64,000 bases of DNA from an uncultured Collinsella sp. (GTDB lineage: Bacteria > Actinomycetota > Coriobacteriia > Coriobacteriales > Coriobacteriaceae): contig UQIB01000004.1 in the NCBI GenBank assembly GCA_900541015.1, positions 20,430-84,429 on the forward strand, written 5' to 3'. Below are positions 34,358-43,107 of the stretch, piece by piece (the stretch's first letter is position 1; the number at the start of each line of letters is the position of its first letter). The notes under the pieces were generated by a model. The model saw nothing but the letters and a program-made list of their open reading frames with translations. It was not told where the DNA came from and ran no database searches. Made by a program: the position numbers and the translations under genes.

Positions 34358-34385
34358 GGAAACGGCCCCGAGAGGGGGCCGTTTC
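34358..34385. terminator. 12 bp perfect hairpin upstream of the peptide operon
   Basis: GGAAACGGCCCC and its complement surround a 4 nt loop. It lies at the edge of the IS remnant and may insulate the operon from reading out of it, or be an IS end. Confidence 0.5.
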
Positions 34386-34444
34386 CGCGCCGGGCAGGGT
34401 AGGATTTCGCTTGCTACATCAACCTACCGGAAAGGCCCTGACGC

Positions 34445-34640
34445 ATGAACAGGATACTAAGCCGCGCGCTCGCGCTGGTCCACACCGTGATCGAGTACGC
34501 CAGCATCGACGGCGGCAGGATAATCGTCGGCGTCAGGCCGTGGACGAGTTTCGGGCTGCGGTGCCCCGTCTGCGGGAGGGCAGCGAATGCTACGACAGGT
34601 CGCCAAGGCCGCGGCTGTGGCGCGCGATGGACCTGGCGAG
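34445..34640 (+). pseudogene. 5' fragment of an ISL3-family transposase, frameshifted
   Basis: Begins MNRILSRALALVHTVIEYAS and keeps the first half of the zinc-ribbon (LRCPVCGR) of ISL3 transposases. The expected continuation (ECYDRSPRPRLWRAMDLA) is found in another frame from about 34584, so a frameshift has occurred. After ~34640 the sequence becomes IS21-type. The rest of the transposase is missing. Confidence 0.7.
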
Positions 34641-35378
34641 GTCGACCTCTCCGCGCTCGGGCTGCACGAGATGGCGGCGTCCCTGCCCGACTACGTGAGG
34701 ATAGTCGCCGCGGGCGAGTGGGGCTTCGCCTCCGCCCTCGAGGAGATGACGCGCGCCGAGGTCGCCGCCCGGGAGGTCAGGATAACCAACCAGCGCATAC
34801 GGTCGTCCGGGTTCCCCTACGTCAAGGGCCTGGCCGACTTCGACTGGGACTTCCAGCCGTCGGTCCCGCGCGCCGAGATCGGGGAGCTCGCGACCCTCAG
34901 GTTCGTCGAGCGGGCCGAGAACGTCCTGTTCGTGGGGAGCCCCGGCGTGGGCAAGACGCACCTCGCCGTCGCGCTGGGCATCGAGGCGGTCAGGGCGGGG
35001 CGCGAGGTCAGGTTCGTGGACTGCGCCCGGCTCGTCGAGGACCTGGAGGACGCCTCGTCGCGCGGCATCCTCAAGAAGAGGCTCAGGTACTACGCCCACT
35101 CGAGGCTGCTCATCATCGACGAGCTCGGCTACCTCGACGTCGGCAGCGCGGGTGCGGACCTGCTGCTCCGGCTGATATCGAGGCGCTACGAGCAGCGCTC
35201 GACGATCACCACCAAAGTGGGGATCGGCGGCTGGGGTAGGGTGTTCGGGGACGACGTGGCGGCGAGCGCGATCGCGGACAGGGTGTGCCACCACTGCCAC
35301 CACTGCCACCTGGTCAAGATAGCCGGCAGGTCCTACAGGCTGAAGGACCTGCCGAGGGACGGACCCGTCAAGGCGTGA
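34587..35378 (+). CDS. istB: IS21-family helper ATPase IstB, N-terminus replaced by ISL3 sequence
   Basis: The open frame encodes 263 residues. From about residue 20 (LSALGLHEMAASLPDYV) it is IstB-like, with Walker A GSPGVGKTH and Walker B LLIIDELGYLDV, and it keeps the conserved C-terminal RSYRL. The first ~18 codons fall in the ISL3 remnant, so the native start is lost. No istA transposase is present, so the IS is not autonomous. Very GC-rich relative to its surroundings. Confidence 0.75.
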   Translation: MLRQVAKAAAVARDGPGEVDLSALGLHEMAASLPDYVRIVAAGEWGFASALEEMTRAEVAAREVRITNQRIRSSGFPYVKGLADFDWDFQPSVPRAEIGELATLRFVERAENVLFVGSPGVGKTHLAVALGIEAVRAGREVRFVDCARLVEDLEDASSRGILKKRLRYYAHSRLLIIDELGYLDVGSAGADLLLRLISRRYEQRSTITTKVGIGGWGRVFGDDVAASAIADRVCHHCHHCHLVKIAGRSYRLKDLPRDGPVKA

Positions 35379-35401
35379 CCGGAATCGGTGAAAATACGTT
35401 A

Positions 35402-35889
35402 GCGCAAGCGGTGAAGCCGCCTTTGCGCGAACGGCGCGTTTGATTAGTGAAACTGGTAAAAATTAGATTGACGCTAACAGGGGCGTGCCCGTCGCGGCGT
35501 TTCACGGGGATGTCTCGCGCCATCCCCGGACCCCTTCGCGCCAAAGGGACGAGTCCCCTTGGAACCCCGGGCCGCCGCCGGCGGGCCGTGAACGGCGGGA
35601 CAATCACTCGGCTTCAACTCGCGATCGCCCCGCCGTGTCACGCCCCGCCGGCTCTCGCTCCGGCTCCGTTCGATGGCTCCCCTGGGTCGCCATCACTGCG
35701 CCTCCGCTCACCTGTCCCGTTGCACTCCGGTCGATTCGGCCTACGCTTCTCGGGGCATGCAAGATATGTATTCCGTGCAACGGAATATCTTGCCCGGCCG
35801 AAGCCGGGATGTGCGAACCGCTCCAAAGTCGCTCCCGCAGAACCGTGCAACAGGCTTACCGGCTGTTGCACGGACCTCAGATATGAAAG
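35402..35889. other. Structured non-coding region, possible oriT
   Basis: No convincing gene. It holds GCGCAAGCGG/CCGC-TTTGCGC (35412-35441 region), the inverted repeat GCAAGATAT...ATATCTTGC (35759-35793) and a perfect 11 bp hairpin CCGTGCAACAG/CTGTTGCACGG (35843-35873). The last two lie just downstream of the relaxase gene. Inverted repeats near mob genes are typical of transfer origins, but no known nic consensus was recognised. Confidence 0.4.
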
Positions 35890-36825
35890 TCAGTCCCGGC
35901 CTCTTTCGTCATCCACACCCTCGCGAGCCAGCTCCCACGCGGCCCGTATGGCAAGGTCGATTCCCCTTGCCGTGAACCTCATAATCCGCCCGGTCGAGCG
36001 GTTGACGGCGTAGCCGAGCCTCGCGCCGTTGATCTTCCTCGTCTTGCCGAGGGACTCCGAGTGATAGCGGTATTGCAGCGCCCCCCGCTTGGATCGGGCG
36101 ATCTCGATCCCATCCGATTCCAACCGCCTTGCAAACTCTCCGAAGCGGTCGGGGCAGCTCTTGAGCCTCCCGACCTCCTCTGCCCTCTGGGCGACAATCG
36201 CTCGGACCCTTGCGTTCTCGGATTTGTCGGATCTCCCCTTCTTTGCCATCTCGCGCTCCTCGCGACCGGGCTGGCGCGCGTGCACCTTCGAGTTCGAGAG
36301 GCCCCTTTCGAGCTGGCTCAGGCCGTACTTCGTATCGAGCTCCTCCACCGTTCTCACGCGGGATTTCGCCGCCGCCCTCGCCGGCCCGTCGTTCAGACGC
36401 CGCCCAGTCTCGAGGTCCGTCCTATTGATGGCGAGGTGAGCGGCGAATCGGGCCGATCCATCCGACCTGCACCTCTCCTCATGCAGCACAATCACGATCT
36501 CCTGGTTGGGATAGCGCTTGGCGATGTAGTCCCTCGCGTACTCCATGCAACGCGAGGGCGTCATCGGCCCGCCGTTGCAGGAGCACTCGTCCGGGTTGAA
36601 GCCGATCACCTGATGCTGCATGTACGTGCACCTTGCACCCTGCTTCCCGGGCCGGTTGTGCCCGGCCGCCTCCCGGGTGGCGTCCATTTCCTCGAACCAT
36701 CGATCCTCATCGATGATGTGCTGGGTATCGTGGTCCAGGACTTTCTCCCTGTCCCAATCGAAATACCGCTTGAGGTTTTGGAGGTGCTCCCCGCTCATGA
36801 CGCTCGCCTGCTTGATTGCGGTCAT
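35890..36825 (-). CDS. Relaxase / mobilization nuclease
   Basis: 311 residues from the ATG at 36825 (GGGAG upstream); the longer open frame to 37164 overlaps the coupling-protein gene and is not used. Nicks oriT and stays bound to the 5' end during transfer. His-containing motif VLHEE...AHLAINRTD (~110-135) fits the HUH metal-binding site, with a candidate catalytic Tyr in the N-terminal region (RYFDW). The C-terminal half is Arg/Lys-rich. It follows virD4 by 26 bases in the mobC-virD4-relaxase operon. Confidence 0.75.
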   Translation of the reverse strand: MTAIKQASVMSGEHLQNLKRYFDWDREKVLDHDTQHIIDEDRWFEEMDATREAAGHNRPGKQGARCTYMQHQVIGFNPDECSCNGGPMTPSRCMEYARDYIAKRYPNQEIVIVLHEERCRSDGSARFAAHLAINRTDLETGRRLNDGPARAAAKSRVRTVEELDTKYGLSQLERGLSNSKVHARQPGREEREMAKKGRSDKSENARVRAIVAQRAEEVGRLKSCPDRFGEFARRLESDGIEIARSKRGALQYRYHSESLGKTRKINGARLGYAVNRSTGRIMRFTARGIDLAIRAAWELAREGVDDERGRD

Positions 36826-36851
36826 TTTCCAACTCCCTTCAAAAACCGCCG

Positions 36852-38765
36852 TCAGTCGACGAAGAGGCCGGACCATCCGTCGGCAACAGGCGGCTCCGCG
36901 GCCTCTTCCTCGAATTCGGGAGTCCAGAGATCGACGCCGTCCTCCCGACCCATTTGCCTTGATATCAGCCTGGCCTGGTATTCCATCCTCTTGGCCGCCT
37001 CGTGCTCGCGCGTCCCCAGATCGAAGTGCTCCTTCGTCGGCATCCGCGTGCAATCGCAGACAGGGGCCCGGAAGCACCCCGCATGTTCCCTGCCCACGCC
37101 GTTCTCCGCGGTCTTCACCACGATGACGCCGTCCTTGTCGGGGGACATCTCCGTCCACTCCCAAGGATGAATCAGGTCGTCGGCGTGCTCGCTGTAGGAT
37201 GTCGACCCCGTACCGCCCGAAGGCCCCCTGCTCGAGCTGGTTCCCATGGTGTGCCGCGTCGTCTTCCCGACTAGCTCGGTGAAATACTGGCGGTCCTCGG
37301 CCTCGCCCAGTTTCATGGCGACCTTGACGCCGCAGTTTGCCAGGATCTTCTTCCGTCCGTCGCGCTCGCCGTACTTGTTCAGCTGAGAGATGTTCTGGAC
37401 TGCGCCCATCCAGAACAGGTCGTACGAGCGCCCAAGGCTGAGAAGGCTAGGCAGGCACTCGACCTTCGGCAGGTTCCCCCATTCGTCGCCGAGGATGGAC
37501 ACCGGCCGCGGCAGCTTTCCACCAGCTGCGTCCGCGATGGAATACACGGCAGCGTAGAGCTGCTCGAACAGGACCGCCGCGATCGCGTTGTAGGGGGAGC
37601 CCTCGTCCATCACGTGGAGGAACAGCGCGGTCTTCTCGCTCAGGATTCTACTCGGATCGATATCATCGCCCGAGACCATTCGCGCAATCGGCGCCGAAGC
37701 GTAGATCCTCAGGTTGACCTTTAGCGTGGAAACGATGCTCCTCAGCTCGTTGCCGCCGCTCGAGATGAACTGTGAGGCACGCGAGCGGGCCGGATGCCCC
37801 TGCGGCAGGGAACGGAACAGGCCCTTCAGCGGCTCACACGGATCCTCGCCGGCCCCCTCCGTCCCCAGGCACATGATGTGGTAGACCGTCGCGAGGTGCT
37901 TGCAGCCCCGCGGGCAGCCCTCGTCCAGCACGACCAGAAGGATCGTCGCGGCGAGCAGCGACCGCGCGGATTCCGTCCAGTGGCTCGCCTTCGCATCGCC
38001 CTCCCCGGCGATGAGCGTACGGGCGACGGCATCCGCGGCCTGCTCAGCCCCCGGCAGATTCCCCCCGTTCGCGAGCCTATCGACCATTTCCAGTGGATTG
38101 AACGTGTCGCTCTTCTCGGGATGCTGGGCGTCCAGCAGAAGCACCCGGTACCCGCGACGCTCCAGCTCGTCGCCCGTCAACTCGATGAGCTCACTCTTCA
38201 CATCGGACACGATAATGGTCTGCGGCCTCGATTCCCCGTCATCCGCCCCATACGTCAGCAGATCAATTGTCGGGATCAGCAGCGATCTTGATTTTCCGGC
38301 ACCCGTTGAGCCGTCGAGGAACATGTGCCGCCTCGGTTCGAACAGATACTTGGAGCCGAACAGCGTCTTCTCAAACCCGTACACGAATCCTCTGCTTTTC
38401 GGCTGTCCGTGCCCGTCCCAAATCTCCGAGCCCCGGATGGTCTCCGGCCCCGTTTTCACCCGCGCCTCCCCAAGTACACCTCCGTCGGCGGCTCGCTCCT
38501 TCGAGGAAGCCGATAGCTGCATGAGCACGAATACCGACAGGAACAGCGCGAACGAGGCGAGGCAGCCAGGGACGCAATGAGGCCCCACGTTAATCCACCA
38601 CCAAATGGTGTTATCCACGCTCAGGGTGAATCCGATCGAGCTCAGCTCGATTGGAAATCCGAGGATCATGCAATCGAGGGGAATGGCGATAAGTGGCGCA
38701 AACCCCGCGGTAAGCAGCGCTGCGAAAACCAGCGCCATGACCAGCTTCTCCTTCACGAGAACCAC
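36852..38765 (-). CDS. VirD4/TraG-family type IV coupling ATPase
   Basis: About 637 residues. Two N-terminal membrane segments (~8-30 and 60-85) precede a cytoplasmic ATPase with Walker A DGSTGAGKS (~153-161) and Walker B ILGDEWGNLP. Brings the relaxase-DNA complex to a mating channel. The frame starts at a GTG touching the mobC stop (38765); a GTG at 38756 has the better-placed AGGTGG. No other T4SS gene is seen in the element, so the channel must come from elsewhere. Confidence 0.88.
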   Translation of the reverse strand: MVLVKEKLVMALVFAALLTAGFAPLIAIPLDCMILGFPIELSSIGFTLSVDNTIWWWINVGPHCVPGCLASFALFLSVFVLMQLSASSKERAADGGVLGEARVKTGPETIRGSEIWDGHGQPKSRGFVYGFEKTLFGSKYLFEPRRHMFLDGSTGAGKSRSLLIPTIDLLTYGADDGESRPQTIIVSDVKSELIELTGDELERRGYRVLLLDAQHPEKSDTFNPLEMVDRLANGGNLPGAEQAADAVARTLIAGEGDAKASHWTESARSLLAATILLVVLDEGCPRGCKHLATVYHIMCLGTEGAGEDPCEPLKGLFRSLPQGHPARSRASQFISSGGNELRSIVSTLKVNLRIYASAPIARMVSGDDIDPSRILSEKTALFLHVMDEGSPYNAIAAVLFEQLYAAVYSIADAAGGKLPRPVSILGDEWGNLPKVECLPSLLSLGRSYDLFWMGAVQNISQLNKYGERDGRKKILANCGVKVAMKLGEAEDRQYFTELVGKTTRHTMGTSSSRGPSGGTGSTSYSEHADDLIHPWEWTEMSPDKDGVIVVKTAENGVGREHAGCFRAPVCDCTRMPTKEHFDLGTREHEAAKRMEYQARLISRQMGREDGVDLWTPEFEEEAAEPPVADGWSGLFVD

Positions 38766-39110
38766 CTACTCTCTCGCACGGGCGAGTAGGTCGTTGACCC
38801 AGCCCACCGCCGTCGAGACGATTGATGTCGCCCGGTTGAGATTATTGAGGACGACCGGATCGGACCCGTAGGTGTTGAGGGCGCGGACCGCCTGGTTGAG
38901 GTTCGTGCCGATCTTCTTCAACTCAGTCCTGATACCGGCAAGTTCCCCCGCGTCGGCGACCCTGACCGGCTTCTCGCCGCAGAGCAGGGCGGCATCGCGC
39001 ATGAAGGAGGACGCCGGCATGTTCATGGCCGCCGCCTTCTCCTCGATAGCCTTACGCTGCGACTCACTCATCCGTACGTTGATATGCGTATTCATGGAAG
39101 TCATAACCAT
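38766..39110 (-). CDS. mobC: MobC-like mobilization accessory protein
   Basis: About 114 residues from the ATG at 39110; ATGs at 39104 and 39095 are alternatives and none has a strong ribosome site. An N-terminal ribbon-helix-helix region (NTHINVRMSESQRKAIEEKA) is followed by the MobC C-terminal pattern ELKKIGTNLNQAVRALN. Assists the relaxase at oriT. First gene of the mobC-virD4-relaxase operon. A hairpin lies just upstream. Confidence 0.82.
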   Translation of the reverse strand: MVMTSMNTHINVRMSESQRKAIEEKAAAMNMPASSFMRDAALLCGEKPVRVADAGELAGIRTELKKIGTNLNQAVRALNTYGSDPVVLNNLNRATSIVSTAVGWVNDLLARARE

Positions 39111-39120
39111 CCAATCCGAG

Positions 39121-39142
39121 CGGGGCCGACGCATCGGCCCCG
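39121..39142. other. 9 bp hairpin before mobC
   Basis: CGGGGCCGA and TCGGCCCCG around a 4 nt loop, about 10 bases upstream of the mobC start. Could be an operator, an attenuator or part of oriT; on the + strand it is followed by CCCCTTTT and might terminate antisense transcripts. Confidence 0.4.
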
Positions 39143-39151
39143 CCCCTTTTA

Positions 39152-39427
39152 TTAAGTTGAAATTGTTTGGAGCATCTGACCGATGCGCCCAATCCTCACC
39201 CTCGCCCAGACATCGAAGGGGACTCCCGGCAAGCTGCCGAGATATATACGGTATGGTCGCCATTGTTCTCTATAGATATCGAGAGCATCGAGCAGGCGCT
39301 TCCATTCCCAAATGAGCTCATCAGCCGAGAGCAGAGGAAGATCCCTGTTCTCGGCGCGCGCGAGCTCATCGGACGACAAGCATGGATTGGGAGCCCGGTA
39401 TCCACCAATGTAGGGTCCGGGCTCCAT
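39152..39427 (-). CDS. Small hypothetical protein in the element's replication block
   Basis: 91 residues, Trp/Arg-rich (EWKRLLDALDIYREQWRPYRIYLG), no membrane segment and no family recognised. The ATG lies two bases after the stop of the DnaB-like gene, so it is probably translationally coupled, although no clear ribosome site is visible. Confidence 0.55.
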   Translation of the reverse strand: MEPGPYIGGYRAPNPCLSSDELARAENRDLPLLSADELIWEWKRLLDALDIYREQWRPYRIYLGSLPGVPFDVWARVRIGRIGQMLQTIST

Positions 39428-39429
39428 AA

Positions 39430-40296
39430 TTAGCCGATTTCGGTAAACATCGCTGCTGGTGCGTTGAACTCAAACTCGACAATACCGCAGGAACCGTAAC
39501 GGTTCTTTGTGATTGAAGCAATGACGGGCCGTTTTTTAAGCAACATATTGGCATTACGCTCTTCGGGCTTATCGCCCTTAATAGAAAGCGACATAACGAG
39601 ATCTGCCGAATACTCGAACATGTTGCACCCGCCTATCGCCTGAAGCCCGGTGGTCTGCTTGTCGTAATTAACGCGGTTAATTGATGAGATAGCGAAGAGC
39701 GGACAATGGGCCTCATCCACGATTCGGCGGAGCTCGGAAGCGACGAGCTTGAGGCCGATACGCTCGTCGGCAATGCGCAGTTCCTGCGGCAAAGAGACGA
39801 TTTGCGCGTAATCAACAATAACCAGTGGCGGTTCGCCATGTTTATCGGCAACCTCTTCGATTGCCTTTCGCATCCCGGCATATTTAATTTCACCAGGAAT
39901 GATATACATTCGCTCGGCGATGCTGCGGGCGTAAATGTCGAGAACCTTCTCGAAGAGCCCGCGTTTGTCCTCAGACATGCCATCGCCGTTCATATCATCG
40001 TGCGTGAGCTCGCCGCCCGAGATGCGGGTGAGGCTCTTCGCGAGCATGCTGTCTCGCCCGAGCTCGCCCTCAAAGATGACCACCGGATGGCCAGCAATGG
40101 CCCATCCGTCGGCGATTTGCTGCATAAACGTTGTTTTACCCGTACCGGGTCCGCCGGGGACGATGCACAGGTATTGACGAAGACCTCCGAGGATAGTATC
40201 CAGCGCACCGTGTTCGATATGCCCAAGCGGCCTATTCTTTAAGATACGCAAGGCGGTCTCGTCGAGGCCGACGCTCATGGGATTTAAAGCCGGCAC
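39430..40296 (-). CDS. DnaB/RecA-fold ATPase of the element
   Basis: 288 residues from GTG with GGAGG 10 bases upstream. Walker A PGGPGTGKTT (~47-56), Walker B LVIVDYAQIV and the motif region SSINR resemble the C-terminal ATPase domain of DnaB helicases; the DnaB N-terminal domain is missing. Could support element replication after excision. Overlaps the upstream HTH gene by 13 bases, so the genes 40538-39152 form one operon. Confidence 0.78.
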   Translation of the reverse strand: MPALNPMSVGLDETALRILKNRPLGHIEHGALDTILGGLRQYLCIVPGGPGTGKTTFMQQIADGWAIAGHPVVIFEGELGRDSMLAKSLTRISGGELTHDDMNGDGMSEDKRGLFEKVLDIYARSIAERMYIIPGEIKYAGMRKAIEEVADKHGEPPLVIVDYAQIVSLPQELRIADERIGLKLVASELRRIVDEAHCPLFAISSINRVNYDKQTTGLQAIGGCNMFEYSADLVMSLSIKGDKPEERNANMLLKKRPVIASITKNRYGSCGIVEFEFNAPAAMFTEIG

Positions 40297-40538
40297 GGTT
40301 CGCTCGCCTCCAATTCATGGAGGTATGCAAAGAAGCTCGATTCAAGGATGTAAATGCGGCGGTGCAACGCAATCGCGCGCCCGCTCTCCTTCATCATCTT
40401 CGAGGCCGTAACCGGACTCAAGCCGGTTATCTTGCACACTTCAGCGATGCCAAGAAGGCGCTCGCGGCCCAAGTTGGAATCAGAAGAAACCGCAGTTGAT
40501 GCTTGTACGGCAGCGTACGGTTCAGGCTCTACAATCAT
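40284..40538 (-). CDS. HTH excisionase-like protein
   Basis: 84 residues. The central LLGIAEVCKITGLSPVTASKMM and the following basic strand-turn (RRIYIL) fit the winged HTH of Xis/MerR-like factors. GAAAGGATT precedes the ATG. First gene of the - strand operon that faces the + strand gene at 40801 across an AT-rich control region. Probably directs excision or controls the element's genes. Confidence 0.65.
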   Translation of the reverse strand: MIVEPEPYAAVQASTAVSSDSNLGRERLLGIAEVCKITGLSPVTASKMMKESGRAIALHRRIYILESSFFAYLHELEASEPCRL

Positions 40539-40736
40539 GGTAGAATCCTTTCAGGCTAGCTCGCCCCTCCCCCTTCGTCGCCAAACTTAGATAGGGAAGG
40601 GCGGGCGGCTTTTTAATCAATGACCGAAAATAAAATAACTCCTTTCAAACAAGCTGGTCAGGCGCTTACTGTTTATATTGTAACACTGTCTGTTGCACAA
40701 TCATATCTAGTTACAGTTCTAATTTCTAATTCACTT

Positions 40737-40766
40737 TCTGACTGTATAGACTTTATTGTCTGACTG
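40737..40766. promoter_or_regulatory. AT-rich divergent control region with direct repeats
   Basis: TCTGACTG occurs at 40737-40744 and 40759-40766, 22 bp apart (two turns), with GAC-N6-GTC between. The whole 40539-40800 gap is AT-rich, holds no gene and contains TGTAACACTGTCTG and GTTACAGT half-sites. Confidence 0.45.
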
Positions 40767-40800
40767 ATTTAATATATATACAACGATGATTGGAGTGGTT

Positions 40801-41565
40801 ATGGGACGTTTACCATTATCCGGAAGTAAGATGCGGAAAATTAAGTTCGGAACAACTGTTCAGGCGACGACCCCGGAGAAAATCGAAGAGCTACGCCTCA
40901 AGAACCCCGAATCAGTCAGAAGCACCGGCGAGGCTATCGACTATCTATGCAACCTGCTCACGGGGTTGCAGCCGAGGGTCGCCAGGGCCCTCGATGAGGC
41001 GTGCCTCAGGGAAGCTCGGCAAATCACCAATGAAATGAAGGCCCTTCCCGTTGACGGATCAGAAGAAATGAGTTTTAGTCAATTGGAACTTTATCGAGAG
41101 CAATTCCAGAGGCTCCACGACCATTTCTCTTTATATTGCGAGAAAGAGGAGAGGCCCCAGGGAATGCGACGGGTCGATCTCCTCGGCGGCGATTACGCTG
41201 TCCTCCCCTCCTCTTGGACTTTATTGGAAACAGAGGAATGCGCGAAGTCTTGCAGCCAGGTCGGAATTATCGAAATTCGCGGCGGCGCAAAATACGATGC
41301 GCCTCATTTTGCCTTCTTCCATAACGGAGAGTACAGTCAAAAGGACAAATTGCAGCGCGCAACCAAACTCTGGCCCCGCATGACCGACGTGATGCGCGAC
41401 GAGGTCAAACTGGTCACAGATGATGAGGGACATTACCTAAATATGGACGAGCACCTAGCCGCCCCCATCATTTGTTATTTCAACCTTCTAGATGCCAGCT
41501 ACTATCAGTCTATGGAGCTGGAGCCGCCATATGGCGCAATGATCTACCGAAACAATGTCGCTTAA
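40801..41565 (+). CDS. Element-borne protein of unknown function, RHH-like N-terminus
   Basis: 254 residues from the ATG at 40801 (GGAG five bases upstream). Residues ~10-65 (KIKFGTTVQATTPEKIEELR...GEAIDYLCNLL) could form a ribbon-helix-helix. The remainder is mixed alpha/beta without a recognised motif; the C-terminal half is acidic and aromatic. The only rightward gene in this part of the element, ending in a bidirectional terminator shared with int. A regulator of excision or integration is plausible but unproven. Confidence 0.6.
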   Translation: MGRLPLSGSKMRKIKFGTTVQATTPEKIEELRLKNPESVRSTGEAIDYLCNLLTGLQPRVARALDEACLREARQITNEMKALPVDGSEEMSFSQLELYREQFQRLHDHFSLYCEKEERPQGMRRVDLLGGDYAVLPSSWTLLETEECAKSCSQVGIIEIRGGAKYDAPHFAFFHNGEYSQKDKLQRATKLWPRMTDVMRDEVKLVTDDEGHYLNMDEHLAAPIICYFNLLDASYYQSMELEPPYGAMIYRNNVA

Positions 41566-41594
41566 AAAAGAGGCCCCAAAGGGGCCTCTTTTTT
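41564..41594. terminator. Bidirectional terminator between the 40801 gene and int
   Basis: AAAAAAGAGGCCCC-AAA-GGGGCCTCTTTTTT is a 14 bp perfect stem with A/T runs on both sides, so it serves both convergent genes. Confidence 0.92.
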
Positions 41595-41602
41595 AGCCCT
41601 TT

Positions 41603-42880
41603 TTAGCCCTTCAGCAAATCATCCAGCACTGATGCTGCCTTCTGGTCATTTGCCTCGATAAAGTGGCTATAGATAGACAGCGTCATCGATGGGCTAGCAT
41701 GGCCCAAACGCGCCTGGATCGTCTTAATGTCCGCATTGGCACCAACGAGCAAAGTCGCTTGCGTATGTCTAAGCTCATGAGGCTTCAGCCCGCTATAACC
41801 CGTATAGCGGGTACGTTTGACGCCGTCACTCCCAATGACTTCCCTGCTCTCCTTAAAAGTACCGAAGCCGTTTTTCGCCGCAAACAGCCTAAACGCCCTT
41901 GAATAGTTATGTCCATCCATCCGGGTCACAAGAGCCCGTTTGCCGTTGGCGGCGTCAACGATCCCAATGGAATGGACAATGGGCGTTTCTCCAGTCTGCC
42001 CCACTGCAAAGGAATCGAACTCACTCCGCTGAATGGCTTTCCACCTGTCCAGATAGTCGGCAAGTTCATTTCCAACCGAAATCTTACGCCTGCTCATCTT
42101 TGATTTAGGCGGCCTCAATGTCCTGTCGTTCGTATATTGCTTTACTATCCTCAGAGTCTTGGCGTCGGGGTCATAATCCTCCCATGAGAGACCAAGGGCC
42201 TCCCCCTTCCTCAAACCGCAGAGAAGTAGAAGCATTGTGCATGTGATAAAGGAAGATGGCTTCTCCTCCAAAAGGACCGCAAGAAGCCTTGCCGCCTCAT
42301 CGGCGCTCAGCGCCTTACGAGCCTCGACATTCTGCTTGGGCAGTTTCACTCCCCTACAAGGGTTTTTGCCCACGAGGTCGTTATCGACGGCATCCTCCAT
42401 TACCTGTTTGAGCTTGATGTGGATGCGGCGAATTTCACTTTCGCTGAATCGGCCTTCTTTTCTAGCCTTGGCATAAGCAGTGCGAACGTCATCCGATTTA
42501 AGCCGAGTGAGATCGGGATTGCCGAACAGCTCGCGTATGTGACGAATGTCCAAACCTTCACGCTCATAAGCAAGAGGTGATCCCATGGTCGACTCCCTGT
42601 TCGCGTGAAACCTGTCCGCATAATCTGATAGGCCCAGAGGACCATTGCCACGGTTGGAAGCGCCCTCAAGTTCAGCTCTATAGGCCTCCAGCGCCTTGGC
42701 GACTTCACTCGGCCAGTTTTTCGGGTTCTTGCTTCTGCAGTGAACCCTGCGTGACGGACTACGGCGGTACCGTCCTGTCTCCGGATCTTTTCCCAGGGAA
42801 AAATAAATCCGATAGACGCCTTTGCTCTTATCGATGCATTCCGATGTGCCGCGAGCGGTCTTTTTTATCAATCCCTGCAA
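41603..42880 (-). CDS. int: Tyrosine-family integrase
   Basis: 425 residues. Catalytic residues Arg224 (CGLRKGEAL), His368 and Arg371 (HELRH), His394 (LGHAS) and Tyr404 (IYSHF) are all present. An N-terminal arm-binding domain and a core-binding domain (~80-175) precede it. It starts at TTG with GAGGG seven bases upstream. It lies 230 bases from attR and recombines the 50 bp tRNA core. Confidence 0.95.
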   Translation of the reverse strand: MQGLIKKTARGTSECIDKSKGVYRIYFSLGKDPETGRYRRSPSRRVHCRSKNPKNWPSEVAKALEAYRAELEGASNRGNGPLGLSDYADRFHANRESTMGSPLAYEREGLDIRHIRELFGNPDLTRLKSDDVRTAYAKARKEGRFSESEIRRIHIKLKQVMEDAVDNDLVGKNPCRGVKLPKQNVEARKALSADEAARLLAVLLEEKPSSFITCTMLLLLCGLRKGEALGLSWEDYDPDAKTLRIVKQYTNDRTLRPPKSKMSRRKISVGNELADYLDRWKAIQRSEFDSFAVGQTGETPIVHSIGIVDAANGKRALVTRMDGHNYSRAFRLFAAKNGFGTFKESREVIGSDGVKRTRYTGYSGLKPHELRHTQATLLVGANADIKTIQARLGHASPSMTLSIYSHFIEANDQKAASVLDDLLKG

Positions 42881-42899
42881 TCATATCCCTCGTTAGATT

Positions 42900-42990
42900 T
42901 TCGATTAGGCTTGCTGGCAAAGCTTTAAAGGCTTTGCCAGCAAGCCTAATCGAAACTTTTCACACTTTCAAGTCTCTCTAAGTGTGAAAA
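42900..42990. repeat. Two inverted repeats between int and attR
   Basis: A perfect 24 bp inverted repeat (starting TTCGATTAGGCTTGCTGG; 42900-42923 and 42931-42954) is followed by TTTTCACACTT/AAGTGTGAAAA (42957-42967 and 42980-42990). They lie upstream of the int start and may be arm-type integrase or Xis sites, or a control hairpin in the int leader. Confidence 0.6.
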
Positions 42991-43107
42991 TAGTGGGAAA
43001 TATGATTCTAATAGCTAGCTCAATAATTGTTAATTACCTATTTCTACCTGCGCTTCCTTTAAATTCAGTGAAATTGGTCTCATCTCGTCAAATGCCGAAT
43101 TCACGTA

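Noticed and set aside
35402..35495. Integron attC-like site (GTTAGCG...CGCTAAC)
   Set aside because: The terminal consensus is in the opposite sense to attC, and no integron integrase is present.
36826..37164. N-terminal extension of the relaxase
   Set aside because: It overlaps the end of the coupling-protein gene in another frame. The ATG at 36825 has a good ribosome site and starts the conserved region.
39430..40296. Full replicative DnaB helicase
   Set aside because: Only the RecA-like ATPase domain is present; the N-terminal helicase domain is missing, so only a DnaB-like ATPase is claimed.
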